Source: Atriophallophorus winterbourni (Eukaryota > Platyhelminthes > Trematoda > Plagiorchiida > Microphallidae). Taken from it: a stretch of DNA of 64,000 nt. Below are positions 1 to 10,569 of the stretch, piece after piece. Below the pieces are notes generated by a model. The model was not told the origin of the DNA, did not search any database, and was given only the letters and a program-made list of their open reading frames with translations. Both the position numbers and the translations under genes were made by a program. Positions within the stretch are counted from its first letter, which is position 1. The number at the start of each line of letters is the position of its first letter. Where the stretch lies: the NCBI GenBank assembly GCA_013407085.1, contig JACCGJ010003207.1:1-64000 (forward strand). Direction: 5' to 3'.

Positions 1-71
1 TAGTTTTGAGGACACGCGCAGTCTGGATTGTACGAAAGCTGTACTAAAACTTTGACGTATGTTTAAATTGT

Positions 72-298
72 CCTTGAGTGCTTGACCAGGAATCACTGCG
101 ATTCTGTGTTTGAAAACCGTGGTTCGTTGTACGAACCCTATGCAACTGTGGCATTCAAGTAAAACCTTGTTTACCATTAATCCAATGTTTCAAGGTTCAC
201 TGAACCTAGTCTTACTGTCTCCACCTGATGACGGCAAACAGCCAGAAACCGGTAGTGGAGTGTCAGTGCGGGGGATGAGAGCAACACATCACTTTGTC
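72..298 (+). repeat. HHR repeat family A, single unit
   Basis: One nearly complete unit of the family A repeat, with the ribozyme sense on the plus strand. It contains, in order, a conserved hairpin (GGTTCGT at 121-127, loop TGT, ACGAACC at 131-137), a 'caaggttcactgaac' segment, and the hammerhead core at 211-266. The same blocks in the same order occur at 4.9-5.2 kb and 19.05-19.4 kb on the other strand. No reverse transcriptase is attached, so it behaves as a non-autonomous element. Confidence 0.8.
211..266 (+). ncRNA. Hammerhead ribozyme motif, family A
   Basis: Type-I hammerhead architecture read directly. Inner stem I is CCAC (221-224) with GTGG (255-258). An internal loop follows, then an outer stem CTTAC (211-215) against 262-266 (4 of 5 pairs). 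The core is CTGATGA (225-231). Stem II is GGC/GCC closed by the loop AAACA, and GAAA is at 245-248. Stem III is the palindrome ACCGGT (248-253), with predicted cleavage after A254 (GUA). The 10.1/11.1 pair, normally G-C, is C232 x A244, which should weaken activity. A 3-bp stem III without a loop can only form between two molecules or two tandem units. Confidence 0.8.
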
Positions 299-299
299 C

Positions 300-890
300 G
301 CAACGTGTTTTTAGCAATTGATTTGTCCAAACGTCACATAAAATTGTTAATTTTAGTGAATACTCTCGATTTGGATTTTGCACCAGCGCTTTTACAACTG
401 CTTTCAATTACATTGGATCTCGACAGAGGTGATTTTATTTACCCATGAAGAGAATTGCCGAATCTGAAAAGAGATTGATGATTGATAAATTTCTCAGAAG
501 CTAGTAGGCTGATTATGAGAGTCAATCGCTTCAAACCTTACATAGGACCGTGGTGGTATAGTGTCTAACATGGTCCCAGAGGTTCGTTGTAGGAAACGCC
601 CGGCACGTTTTGAAAAGTATTCATAACCGAATTTCCCCCACCCCGATGAAATGTGAAATGGTTACGGGAAACAGTCACCGAAAGCATACACAATAGATTT
701 TTTGTCTAAATAACGTCCAATATTCAAATAATACGTTTCCATTGTGATTAGGCTTGTCATTTAAAACAGCTTGAACACAGAACACACAACCTCCGTATGG
801 GATCTGAGTGTGTAAATTTTTGCCTGCCTCAATGATGGTCCATCACGTGAAGCCGTGCACAAAAGCGCCTGTATTTTGCTAAGTTAGTTA
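300..890. other. No gene seen
   Basis: AT-rich DNA between the first HHR repeat and the LINE that starts near 0.9 kb. A short stretch near 550-600 has loose similarity to tRNA A and B boxes but does not fold convincingly. No coding signal was found. Confidence 0.5.
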
Positions 891-3655
891 CGCCGGATCT
901 TCAGAAGAAATTTCACCGGGAAAATTTTGATGAGCACGTTCTGGACTATGCTGCCTAAGTCATCGCATACTGGAGTTGCTATGTTTCAAGAAACCTGGCT
1001 TCATTCAAGAGATGACACAGAGTTAGTTTCTATTGAAGGTTTCTGCGGTATTCGACTTGACCGGAATTGTCCTTTGGCAAATCGTGGTGGCGGAGTTATA
1101 ACTTATTTTCGAAATGACTGGTGTTAATGTGTTGTGGGTCTCCTTCGGTCAATGTCGACCATGGATGTAAATCACAATCGCATGAACTTTCATGTTCTAC
1201 AGCTTTTCGAATGACAAAACAGTCCGATTCGGGGGAACAATCTCTCCCGCAGCGCTTGCAACGATGGTCAGAACTCTGTTGTAGGGCGACAGTTACACGC
1301 CGGCGGCGTGATCTGCGTTGGGCAGCCATAAGAGGTATCTGCTCCTCCCCGGCTTGCAGACGACGTTTTACACAATGCCTCCAGTATGAGGGGTCAAGAG
1401 CAAGTTCTTCTCAACTCGCGGGGCCAATGACAAGAGCATTCATATCTCTTTTGCAAACGTTTTTGTACCATAAGTGCGGTCTGCCCAGTGATCGACTTCC
1501 TAATTGCAACTCACCATAGAGTAGATTTTTCCGAATACGAACATTTTCCATTCTGTAGACATAACGAAGCTACCGCAGACGGCGCTGTCGTAATGGGGTG
1601 AACATGCTCTCTTTTGGAAGCACTTCAACATTGGTCACTCTGTCCATCCACGATATTTTCAATATACGACAGATGCTTTGTAAATGGCATACAGATTTTT
1701 ACTGTTGATAAGTCTGATATATCTTACCTAGCCATCGAGTGGAAACCATCTTTCCAATTTTCAATCCCCTATTTTGGTAAATACTTATGTCGTCCCAAAT
1801 TGTCAACCTGACAATTTTCATACATTAATTGATGAGTTACTCGTAATACTTACTCCTTTTTAAATTTGTTTGCTCCTACTCGTTGGTGATCTCAATAATT
1901 CCAATTCATCTATGTTTCCTCTATTGTCTCTCAAAAATACTGTTCATTTGTCTACACCTTCGGAAGCCTGTCTGGATTTTGCTTTTACTAATGCCACCAA
2001 AATCTTTCAAGCTCGCAAGTTTACTCCCATCGGTAATTCTGACCACAGTGTTATCAAAATTCTCCCTAGAATTTATGAAGGTATTGGTCACAAATACCTA
2101 ACCCAAAGTGATGACAGATAACTGATTATCAGAGCCTGCAAACATGACAATATTTCAGCCCTCATAGACTTTCTTGATACCACTGATTTCGAAAGTTTTC
2201 ATGAAAAGGATATCTCCGAGGAGTGTGATGTTGTAACATTCTATCTCAAGTTTTGTGTTGAAATTAGTTGTCGAAAATAAACTAATTTTTTCAATCCTCA
2301 TCGTTTTTCTTCCGCCCACCTAAAGCGTCTATGCCGACTAAAACAAATAGCCTTCATGATTGAAATGCTGTTTAACAAATTTACCAGTCAATTGAGCATG
2401 AAATTCGACGTTTCGAGAAGGTGTATACGAATATACTCCTTGGCACCAAAGACAGTCGTCACTTATGGCGTGCGCTTAATAAAATTTGCGGAAAAGTTAA
2501 TGAAAAATCTCCATCTATCTCCGACCTCAATTCCTTGAATGAATCTTTCGTACCCCAACTGGATGTTAATGACAGTAAACAAAACTTTCTTCTGTCCCTG
2601 TCTTGTTTCTCCAAATCATCTTTAACCAACGTACCTGAGGTCTTTGTGCACTTTCGTCTGTCTCACGCTCTAAGGCTGCAGGACCAGATAAACCCATAGG
2701 TTGTATTAAAGCATGCGCTGGTGTGCTTTCGGCACATATCGCATCCATTTTCAATCGTTGCATGGAAAAAGCAATTATGCCTGTCTGTATAACCCAATTC
2801 CTAAGAAAGATTCCTGTTAAATACCGCCCGATCCCATGCACGTAGTAGTTGCTTAAAGTAATTAAAAGCATTGTGTTCCGACGAATGGCTTCCAGTTGTC
2901 AAGTACATGCTGCTTATCAGTCTGCCTACCGTAGGAATCGTTCAACAGTTGATGCTGTCGCTTTTCTTACGGATCTTTTTTCGAAGATCTGCAATGGCAA
3001 AGCTTCCTGTGTGATACCGATTCCGGATTGTGTCATGCCGGGTGCAATACTTTCCCCATTTTGATTTCCAATTTACATTTCTGATCTTCCGTTTAACCCT
3101 TTTGCATTTACAATTAAATACGCCGACGGCGTTGCAGTTGCATTGAACCACAATAGACAATTCGACCAACATAATTTAGAATCAATGATTGCAAAGATTG
3201 GTTAATGCTCATCCACACTTGATTTATCTTTGAATTCCCAAAATGTAACGAAATGTTGTTTTCCAACATGACTGGACAGCGATGTTTAGCTCTGTATCAA
3301 AACATTCCTCGTGTTTCATTTAATGGCTCGGTGTTTGAAAAAATTAGTATCTTGACGTTACAATATCCGACAGTCTTAGCTGGACCAATCATATGACCAC
3401 ACAATTCTTGAAAGTTCGCCGATTATCATTCTATGCTTTTCTCGTTCTCTCTCCATCCCACCTAATGTAATTTAACTTTTGTTTTTTCTTGCATTGTTCC
3501 ACACCTCCTCTACCCATCCCCCGTAATTTTTCACTTCCTGCTATCAATGTTCACATCCACTGAATAAGGCCCTTGTTGCCTGCAAAACGTTTCCTCCACC
3601 CGAAGACAATATTTTATTGCTTATTTAAGAATTAATAAATTCACAAATTCTTTTG
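890..3655 (+). mobile_element. Degenerate LINE (non-LTR retrotransposon), interrupted
   Basis: Remains of a LINE ORF2 on the plus strand. An endonuclease block (927-1127) has ETWL and RGGGV motifs. After an inserted foreign segment the reading continues near 1690 with DKSDISYLAIEW, then an endonuclease C-terminal block with VGDLNNSN and NSDHSVIKI (about 1870-2085). RT motifs follow: YQSAYRRNRSTVDAVAFL (about 2915-2960), a remnant of the 'GAILSPF' loop (3040-3062), and SLNSQKCNEMLFSNM in shifted frames (3230-3270). Many stops and frameshifts make it a dead copy. The 3' end is probably near 3655, after an AATAAATTC stretch. Confidence 0.75.
1128..1690 (-). mobile_element. LINE 3'-end fragment, (CAA)n family, nested insertion
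   Basis: Minus-strand fragment of the LINE family whose ORF2 ends in a Cys-rich finger (CGRDCS). It is collinear with the copy at about 25620-26280: 'ggatggacagagtgacc', an Arg-rich segment and CKRCGRDCSPESD. It interrupts the plus-strand LINE: the host protein reads ...FRNDWC before the insertion and VNGIQIFTVDKSD immediately after it. The host frame can be followed across the insert, which indicates insertion into an older element rather than an adjacent copy. Confidence 0.75.
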
Positions 3656-4860
3656 TGCCTTACCTGGCCCGATACATGGTTAATCCATCGATGGCTGTTT
3701 CAGCGTTGAGGATGCGCCTGACAATTTGATAACTATAGCAGGGATCTCCTCGTCAATTTTCTAACTGCATTTTCTAATTTCATGTCTGTCTAAACCTGGG
3801 TAATCTGGCAGTGTTTTTGCCCACGTACGGTATTTATTGTGCGGCACTTCGCTTGGATCAGGCTTGTATGCTTTCATACATTTCACTTTTTCTTAACTTT
3901 TTAGAGAGATTATTTAAATTGTGAAAATTTGTGTACACCAATAAAGTCATTTTCTCGTTCTTCTTCTTCTTCTTATTCATAATATTATGTCGACATCGAA
4001 AACCAGCAAGACACGAAGCTGCTGTTATATGCTTGAGATTCTGCATTCCAAATAGAAATTATGCCGGTATTCTATGCTGGTTTTATGTCTGTATTCTGTT
4101 GCATTTGCTTACGGTAAAATTTAGGAATTTTGACATTATTTAAATAAAACTTTGGTGCTTGTGTTCACACATTCTGACCGTCAATACACTGCGATCATCA
4201 TGTTTTATTTTACGCGTTTCAATGGTACTTTAAATCTGTATATTTAAGATTATTCTGCGATTTTCATGTAATTTTTTTACAGAACGATACTTCGGGCGAT
4301 TACAAACACATGTTACTCGCGATGATTTCATGAAAACCTCCACATCGTCGCTTGGTTTCGAACTTCAAAGTTTAATTTAGAAAATTTCATTTATATTTTA
4401 AAAACACAAACTATTACTTTTCATCTTATACTTTATTCAATGCTTGCTTATTGCAATAAAATTCGTTCCATTGAAACTTAGTTCAAAATAAAAAAAATTG
4501 CAACCGTTATTTGTAATGATGATAGTCTTAGCGTAAAAAATCATCCAAGATATCGATGACTAATTCTGTATTAACATATGAGATTTCCTTCGTATTCAAA
4601 GCTATCTGGTGATTTTAGGCATTGGGATTTTGGATGAACATCGGAAAGTTCATTGAGTTTTGTCGGTCGATGTCAATCTTGGATTTACATATATCTAGCA
4701 TACGTTGAAGTATTCACATCAATCCACAGGCTCAGATAGTCTGCAACGGAATTAACAATATCCGCTTCGTGGTAATGAATTTTACATTCGATCAGCAACT
4801 GTTGCTTGCTGCCATTTCATATGTAAACAGTTAATAAATCTGAAATGAAAATGTATGTTC
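3656..4860. other. No gene seen, AT-rich
   Basis: Strongly AT-rich sequence with poly-A and poly-T runs and a TTC-rich tract near 3960. Short open frames here have no recognisable family features. No repeats shared with the rest of the window were noticed. Confidence 0.5.
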
Positions 4861-4889
4861 AGTGTATTGTGGTGCTCACATCCCCATCT

Positions 4890-4945
4890 CTTACACACCA
4901 CTACCGGTTTCTGGCTGTTTGCCGCCATGAGGTGGAGACAGTAAG
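4890..4945 (-). ncRNA. Decayed hammerhead motif, family A
   Basis: Same layout as the 5132-5187 motif, but the conserved core reads CTCATGG instead of CTGATGA, changing two invariant catalytic positions. It is predicted inactive. Stem III palindrome ACCGGT and GAAA are retained. Confidence 0.75.
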
Positions 4946-5131
4946 CTCAGGTTCAGTGAGCCTTGAAACAGTGGATAAATGGTAAACAAGGTTATACTTG
5001 TATGTCAACTGTTATATAGGGTTCCTTAAAAGAACCATGATGTTCAAATACAGAATCACTTTGTGATTCCTGACCAAGCGCTCGAGGCGCATATAAAAGA
5101 GCAATGTATTGTGAAGCTCACATCCCCATCC

Positions 5132-5187
5132 CTTACACACCACTACCGGTTTCTGGCTGTTTGCCGTCATCAGGTGGAGATAGTAAG
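5132..5187 (-). ncRNA. Hammerhead ribozyme motif, family A
   Basis: On the minus strand: outer stem CTTAC (5187-5183) pairs perfectly with GTAAG (5136-5132), then an internal loop, an inner stem CCAC/GTGG, the core CTGATGA, a GGC/GCC stem II with loop AAACA, GAAA, and the palindrome ACCGGT followed by A (GUA cleavage site). The only departure from consensus is C x A at pair 10.1/11.1. The perfectly paired outer stem makes this the best-preserved stem I among family A copies. Confidence 0.8.
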
Positions 5188-5679
5188 ATCAGGTTTTTGT
5201 TTTATAATACTGGTGTGCGGACGAAGCGATATATGATCGGTGATTATACTGCAGCGAGTGGAATGTCAACACGTTTTCGGACAGAACGTTTATTACGTTT
5301 ATTGAATCACATAACTGCTTCCGGTTCATGATTCCAACATCTCGGGTCATCGGTTAGTGTGTGGTAGATGGTCAACATCTGGCCTCTTACAATTCCCGCC
5401 GCGTTCTACAGTCACTTGACGATTGTGCACCGTTTTATCCCCGAGGTCATCATGTCCTACGCTAATCGCATTCACCCACCAATCCCACAACACAATAGAA
5501 AGACAATTATGTCGAACACGCTTTTTACGCCCAAGACAAAGAATAAAACACGCCCAACTGATATAGGCGAATCGAGTAGCCCCAACACTGACCTGAAACA
5601 TCTCATCCCGGTTGTCATTTCGAACTAAATTTTCAATCGATTTCGTACTAACCGCCTTTGATGATTGATGCAATCACGT

Positions 5680-5940
5680 TGGATTTCCCATATATTCGTA
5701 GCAACCCCTGAAGCAAGAATAGTTAAACAAGCTAGAAAACGATTTAGAAAGCTGACAGTGACAGAATATCAGGACATCCGGTGTTATGACATTCACACAT
5801 GCGGATTCTCTTACATTCCGTAGAGCGAATTGAAGTTTGACAATCTGTTGATTTACTGAACTTTCGATTCTCGAATTGACTGAACGCTCAAAAAGGTACC
5901 ACACTGGCCCGAAGAATTTATAGTAATAAATTTCCAAATA
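5680..5940 (-). pseudogene. LINE RT fragment, (CTTGAATC)n family
   Basis: A minus-strand open frame contains ITPDVLIFCHCQLSKSFSSL followed by FNYSCFRG. This matches, with substitutions, the RT region of the LINE at 8.5-8.7 kb (ITPDVLRFCHRQLCEPLFSL, then FNYSLFKG). It is an isolated piece of palm/finger sequence without catalytic residues. Confidence 0.7.
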
Positions 5941-5949
5941 ATTTTCGGT

Positions 5950-7488
5950 TTCTAATTGACACTTTCAACATTAGCTGAGTGGAATAAACTCTGTAGTCAG
6001 ATGAGACTGGCCGCAGTTACTCCCTCATCAATAGTTCGATTAAACCGCCACCTGAATTCTCCTCACAAGTATGATCCTCGCCTTTTAAGAATAACGCTGC
6101 AATCTGCGGAGGACGTGGAAAACATACTCTTAAATGCTTATCTTCTTAGAGGTGTTCTGGAGACTGCATGCCGTATCCATGCAGACTTACCATGGTGGGA
6201 GCGAAAATCGTTGCAAAAATCTAGAGAAGAAAGTAATCCTAGAAGTATTGTAATTGTAGGTGTTCCGGAAGATGCTGCTGATGTACGATCTCAAAAAAAG
6301 TCTGAGCACGATCACAAACAGTGGAAATATCTAGCAGAAACAATTGGTATTAAAAATGACATACTTGTGGATGTATTTAGGATACCGCGGTCTGCCAACT
6401 ATAAAGGCAAGGTCCCAGCCCTTTAAAGCTAACATTTTTCACAACCGAAATGATCGATACTATAAAACGTGAATGAAAAGCGAATAGAAAAAACCTACCC
6501 CAATACGTCAAGTTGAGCTTGCCCAGAGTAATAGCAGGAAACATGCAAACGGATAGTACCGACCCGCAAACGCCTATTGATGAGGTTCAACCTGAATGTC
6601 ATGTGATAGCTCCAAAAACTTGAGCATTCCGACTCTAACCGAGTCGGACCTCTGATAACTTTTCATGATTTGAACACCACAAACTTTATAAGATGTTTAT
6701 GTACAAATGCGCGAAGCATTCCGAAGAAATATGCTGAGTTAACCGAGATATGTTCGCGCTACTCACATGACTTATCGCCATTACAGAAACATAGTATTCC
6801 TCCCGATTTATTGAAACGGAGATATCAATTCCAAATATGAATTTGATAAGGAACGACATACAGAGAGGTGGTGGTGTTGCTCATTGTTATCATAATCGTA
6901 CGTGGTTTAAAACATAAACAATACGAAGATCGGATTACAAGCCTCGATCTCTTCGACTCTCGCTACCGCCGTCTTAGAGGCGACTTGATTCTTATGTTCA
7001 ATATACTGCATACCCACAACCATCCCCTGAATCAACTATTCACACGACTACCACCACGAACAAGCCGGAGTCATAACTATACAGTACTTATTCCCGACTC
7101 GAGGCCGAACTGTCGAAGGTATTTTTATTCTGTACGTATATGTTTTACTTGGAACTCCCTACCCCGTAACGTTGCACATTCACCCAACTTGGATATATTC
7201 AAATCGAACTTGGACAACTTCATGTCGACCAATCCAAACATTGAAACAATATATTCTGCATCATAAAGCTTTGAACCCATGCATCGAAGTAAACTATACA
7301 TATTTACCCTATCAAACCGGTTGAAAACAATTTCTGCTCTATGTATTTTTACGTGATTCCTGAACTGATCAGTAGGCAAACAAATCCCGTTTTACTACCT
7401 ATGTTATTTGTAATTCGCATATTATTTAGTGGTTTTTGTAAAGCAATGTGCTTTTTGAACCATTAAATTGAATTGAATTGAATTGACT
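5950..7488 (+). mobile_element. Internally deleted LINE, (AATTG)n family
   Basis: The element has an ORF1 (5956-6426), the start of ORF2 endonuclease (about 6680-6890: LIAITET then RGGG), and then jumps straight to the RT C-terminal region (6900-7266: RGLKHKQYEDRITSLDLF, then YRRLRGDLI). The middle of ORF2 (rest of endonuclease and all RT catalytic motifs) is missing. It ends with repeated AATTG units at about 7465-7487. The same family in opposite orientation lies at 52.8-55.8 kb, where RGLKHKQYEDRIASLNLF is preserved with the full RT. Confidence 0.8.
5956..6426 (+). pseudogene. LINE ORF1 protein (partial)
   Basis: 156-codon open frame with the signature of trematode LINE ORF1 products: a region resembling an RRM-type nucleic-acid-binding fold (DPRLLRITLQSAEDVENILL), then a basic CRIHADLPWWERKSLQKSR block, then SIVIVGVPEDAAD and DVFRIPRS. 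Such ORF1 proteins bind the element's RNA. The open frame starts within the protein. The C-terminal part continues out of frame to about 6600, so the gene is broken. Family assignment is from sequence style, not a database search. Confidence 0.65.
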
Positions 7489-7519
7489 CAAGTGCCATCC
7501 AATAGACAACACTGAATTT

Positions 7520-8227
7520 ATGCTTGAGGATAAAATTTTGTGTTCTTTAACGCTGATGGCTGGTAAAATTTGCATTATTGGTGTGGTCTACCGGTCCCCT
7601 TCATCTACGGAATCGTACAACGAAAGTTTGATCCAAGTGCTTCAGCGCTTGACACGCACACTGCAAGCAACGACACTTATTATGGGTGATTTTAATCCGT
7701 CCATACTATATCTCAGGGACGATCACTCCCCACAAACGCTAGAATACCGATTTAGAGAAGTACTAGATTCAGTCCCGTTATACGACCATATTCACGAATG
7801 CACCCGGAGGAGAGGTTCTGACCACCCTGTCTTGGAGTTGGTGTTGACATCGGAAGAACAATCTATCGAAGCGATCGAATTCCAGGCTCTGCTGGGTCTT
7901 AGTGACTATTCAGTGCTTGTGTTCGACTATGTTTGCAGTACTCAGCAATCGTTTACTCTGAATGGGGTGGTTCGTCTTGTAGATATATTGGCCGTGAGTA
8001 AATCGCTCTTGCAGATTCCGCATTTTCAGACAGACAACATAAGCCCTGACTCGCAATGGAATGAACTTGTAGGTTTTCTGAAACTGAAGATAGACGAGAA
8101 CTCGCAGATCGTTCAGAAAAGGTGCGTACATGAATTTCGTTTTGTTGTCCGCAGCAGAACAAAAAGGTGGATAGCACTGAAGCGATCAGCGTGGGTGCAA
8201 CATATAGTCAGCATTACTTCTTCTTGA
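7520..8227 (+). pseudogene. LINE endonuclease C-terminal part
   Basis: The protein shows IGVVYRSPSS, IMGDFNPSIL, RRGSDHPVLELVLTSEE and LSDYSVLVFDY. These are the later motifs of the APE-type endonuclease that nicks target DNA for LINE integration. The final His of the usual SDH motif is replaced (SDY), which would abolish catalysis. The N-terminal motifs are lacking because the element is 5'-truncated. Confidence 0.8.
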
Positions 8228-8390
8228 CAACATTTCCGTATGTTACGCAACAAAGTGACTGCACGTATTCGAGAGGATAAGGAAGCGCACCAATTGATGC
8301 TCCTGTCAGAAATGGAACGCAACCCTAAGTTACTATACAAAATCATGAACGCGAAAGCGAAAGTCAAAACATGTATTTTTCTCATCCGGA

Positions 8391-9323
8391 ATGGTGAAAA
8401 ACTCACTGACAGCGTTGGAAATCGCAAATGCTATGGCAATTTACTATTCTAAAGTGTTCGTGCCAAAGGTTTTAGTGGAACGTTCTGAGTATTCAATCGG
8501 AACAGGAATCGAAACATTGTGCGATATTTTAATAAATCCAGTGATTGTGGCAATTCATTTACTGAAACTAAATGTAAGAAAATCCGCAGGAGCGGATCGC
8601 ATTACACCGGATGTGCTCAGGTTCTGTCACCGTCAGCTTTGTGAACCGCTCTTCAGCCTGTTTAACTATTCGTTGTTTAAGGGAGTGGTACCAAAAGATT
8701 GGAAGTCCGGCGTGATAACACCTATCTTCAAAGGCGGCTGCCGATCTGACGCTGAAAATTATCGTCGCGTCACACTTTTACCTGTTATTGCTAATGTCAT
8801 GGAACGTATAGTCTCGAAAAGAATAGTTGCACACTTTAAATCGCAGAATTTGTTTTCGCCAGCACAGCATCGATTTCGATCTCACCTATCTTGTCTCACA
8901 AATCTTCTCATAGCATTAGACGACTGGACAAAGGAGTTGAGTAGAAGTTCTTGCATCCATGTCAGTAACCTAGACATTACGAAAGCTTTTGACAGAGTCA
9001 ATCATAATCTGCTTTTTCAAAACCTGATGCGTTCAGGAATATGTGAACCACTCCTCTCATGGTTGTGTGACTATCTGTCAGATCGCGACGCCCAAATTAA
9101 AGTTAACGGAGTGCTATCGCAAACGTTCAAAACCACCAGTGGAGTCCCACAAGGGTCTGTGCTAGGCCCGCTCCTCGTTCTGTTGTACATAAACGATTTG
9201 CTCCCCCCCCTCGTATCGTCTAAAATGGTTCTGTTCGTGAAGGATATGAAAATTTGGACGCCGATTAGTTCTGCAGAGGATTGCGAGAAACTACAAATGG
9301 ATTTGGACAACGTGTCGAATTAG
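8391..9323 (+). pseudogene. LINE reverse transcriptase domain, catalytic site mutated
   Basis: 310-codon open frame with RT blocks in order: KSAGADRITPDVLRF, WKSGVITPIFKGG, NYRRVTLLPV, LDITKAFDRVNHNLLFQNL, SGVPQGSVLGPLL, LYINDL. The catalytic FADD box is replaced by FVKD, losing one of the two metal-binding aspartates. This would be the palm/finger part of the polymerase that copies element RNA at the target site. It is dead on inspection. Confidence 0.85.
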
Positions 9324-9329
9324 GCGGCC

Positions 9330-10072
9330 ATGAATGACATGTCATTCATCATACAGAAATGTAAGATGCTCCATCTTGGCAAGAATGTTCCTTGGACATA
9401 TCGATGGGGAACTGAAAATCTAGCATGGAGCTCGTTAGAAAAAGATCTTGGAGTGTGGATTAGCGGAAACCTGAAGAGCACATTGCACTGCCAGAATATA
9501 TATCGACAGGCCAACAGATTGTTAGGTATCTTTCGAAGAATATTTAGAAGATTCTGTCTGGTAATGTCTACCTTCGACCTACGATGGAGTATGCGGTAGA
9601 GGTCTGGGCTCCTTGGCTGCGAAAAGATATTGCTCTCTTCAATAAAATCTATCATAGAGCAACGAAGTTAGTGATGGATTTACGCAATGTTCTGTATACC
9701 GAAAGATTGCGACGTCTGGGTCGATGTGACTGTACCCAAAGGAGGATACGACGCGACATTATTTTGACCTATAGAAGTGTGTCTACCGAAGGACATCCAC
9801 TAAAACACTTACTTGATTTGTGTGACGGGAAAGTGACGCAAGGACATACCCTATCCCTTTACGTTCCAAGTTCCCGTGTTGATTGTGAGCGCCATTTTTC
9901 GCCGTGCGAGCTATTTCTTTGGAATTCCCTACCCGAACATGTGGTGGACTCTCCTTGCCTGGCGATTTTTAAAGCGAAATTGGACTTGCACTTGCAAACG
10001 AACATCATTCGGGAGACTTACATTTGGTATTCTCTGTTGCTTTTATACTATTGTTATTTTCATCTTTCATAG
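9330..10072 (+). pseudogene. LINE ORF2 post-RT region
   Basis: Two overlapping frames (9330-9599 and 9584-10072) carry the thumb and C-terminal region: WSSLEKDLGVWISGNLK, MEYAVEVWAPWLRKDIALF, RRDIILTYRSVS and FLWNSLPEHVVDSPCLAIFK. A frameshift lies near 9590. The same blocks, diverged, occur in the other LINE families of the window. Confidence 0.8.
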
Positions 10073-10140
10073 CGTAATCCTGTGGCGTTGAAAAGTATTA
10101 ACTTTTTTAACCATAAATCCTTGAATCCTTGAATCCTTGT

Positions 10141-10560
10141 TTATTTTCACACTTTTATTACTTATTAGTAGCAGAAAATGTCTTACATTCATCTTATTCA
10201 AAAAATTAAACCTCGCCACCGTGTATTGATCGCCGTATCTGTGTAATTCATAACGTAAATGTGAGCACTTTGGCGTAATACATGGTGTTCATAATCTTCA
10301 ATAAGCTCAAACATTCGGTGACTTGTTTTGAATATCGGTATCCTAACTCAAGTCTGGGAATATTTACTGATCTGTGCTTGAGTAACAGACCGACAACATG
10401 GCACAGCATATTTCAAATGGGGTATATGAATGTCTCATGAGAGCATTTTGCTAAAATCTCCGAAATTTTTTATAAAACTAAGAAAGCTCAAATTTGACCA
10501 GGTAGACATATACTCTTTTGACATATTTTACCTAATTGGTGGAAAACCAGAGCTAGATTG
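10141..10560. other. No gene seen
   Basis: AT-rich interval between two LINE copies, without recognisable coding or repeat content. Confidence 0.5.
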
Positions 10561-10569
10561 CCAAGTATG

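Larger units (their letters stand above)
4861..5205 (-). repeat. HHR repeat family A, tandem (about 1.4 units)
   Basis: Two hammerhead cores in direct tandem. Equivalent positions (TTAC at 4891-4894 and 5133-5136) are 242 bp apart, which defines the unit length. Both are on the minus strand. The spacer carries the unit landmarks: a 'ccttgaaacagtggataaat' block and an imperfect GGTTC...GAACC hairpin near 5020-5037. The right copy stops in the middle of a unit near 5195. Confidence 0.8.
7489..10140 (+). mobile_element. 5'-truncated LINE, (CTTGAATC)n family
   Basis: It begins directly after the tail of the previous element and ends with three CTTGAATC-type repeats (about 10110-10137). Contents: endonuclease C-terminal part (7520-8000), linker, RT (8391-9310) and the post-RT region (9330-10072). 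The frame is broken at least near 8228, 8400 and 9320. Because the 5' part is missing and the catalytic motif is mutated, it cannot be autonomous. Confidence 0.85.

Noticed and set aside
545..605. Possible tRNA or tRNA-derived SINE (TGGTATAGTG and GGTTCG boxes)
   Set aside because: No acceptor stem, D or anticodon arm could be drawn; the two boxes alone are weak evidence.
5347..5673. 108-codon minus-strand frame
   Set aside because: No recognisable motif; only the adjacent 5680-5940 segment has LINE RT similarity.
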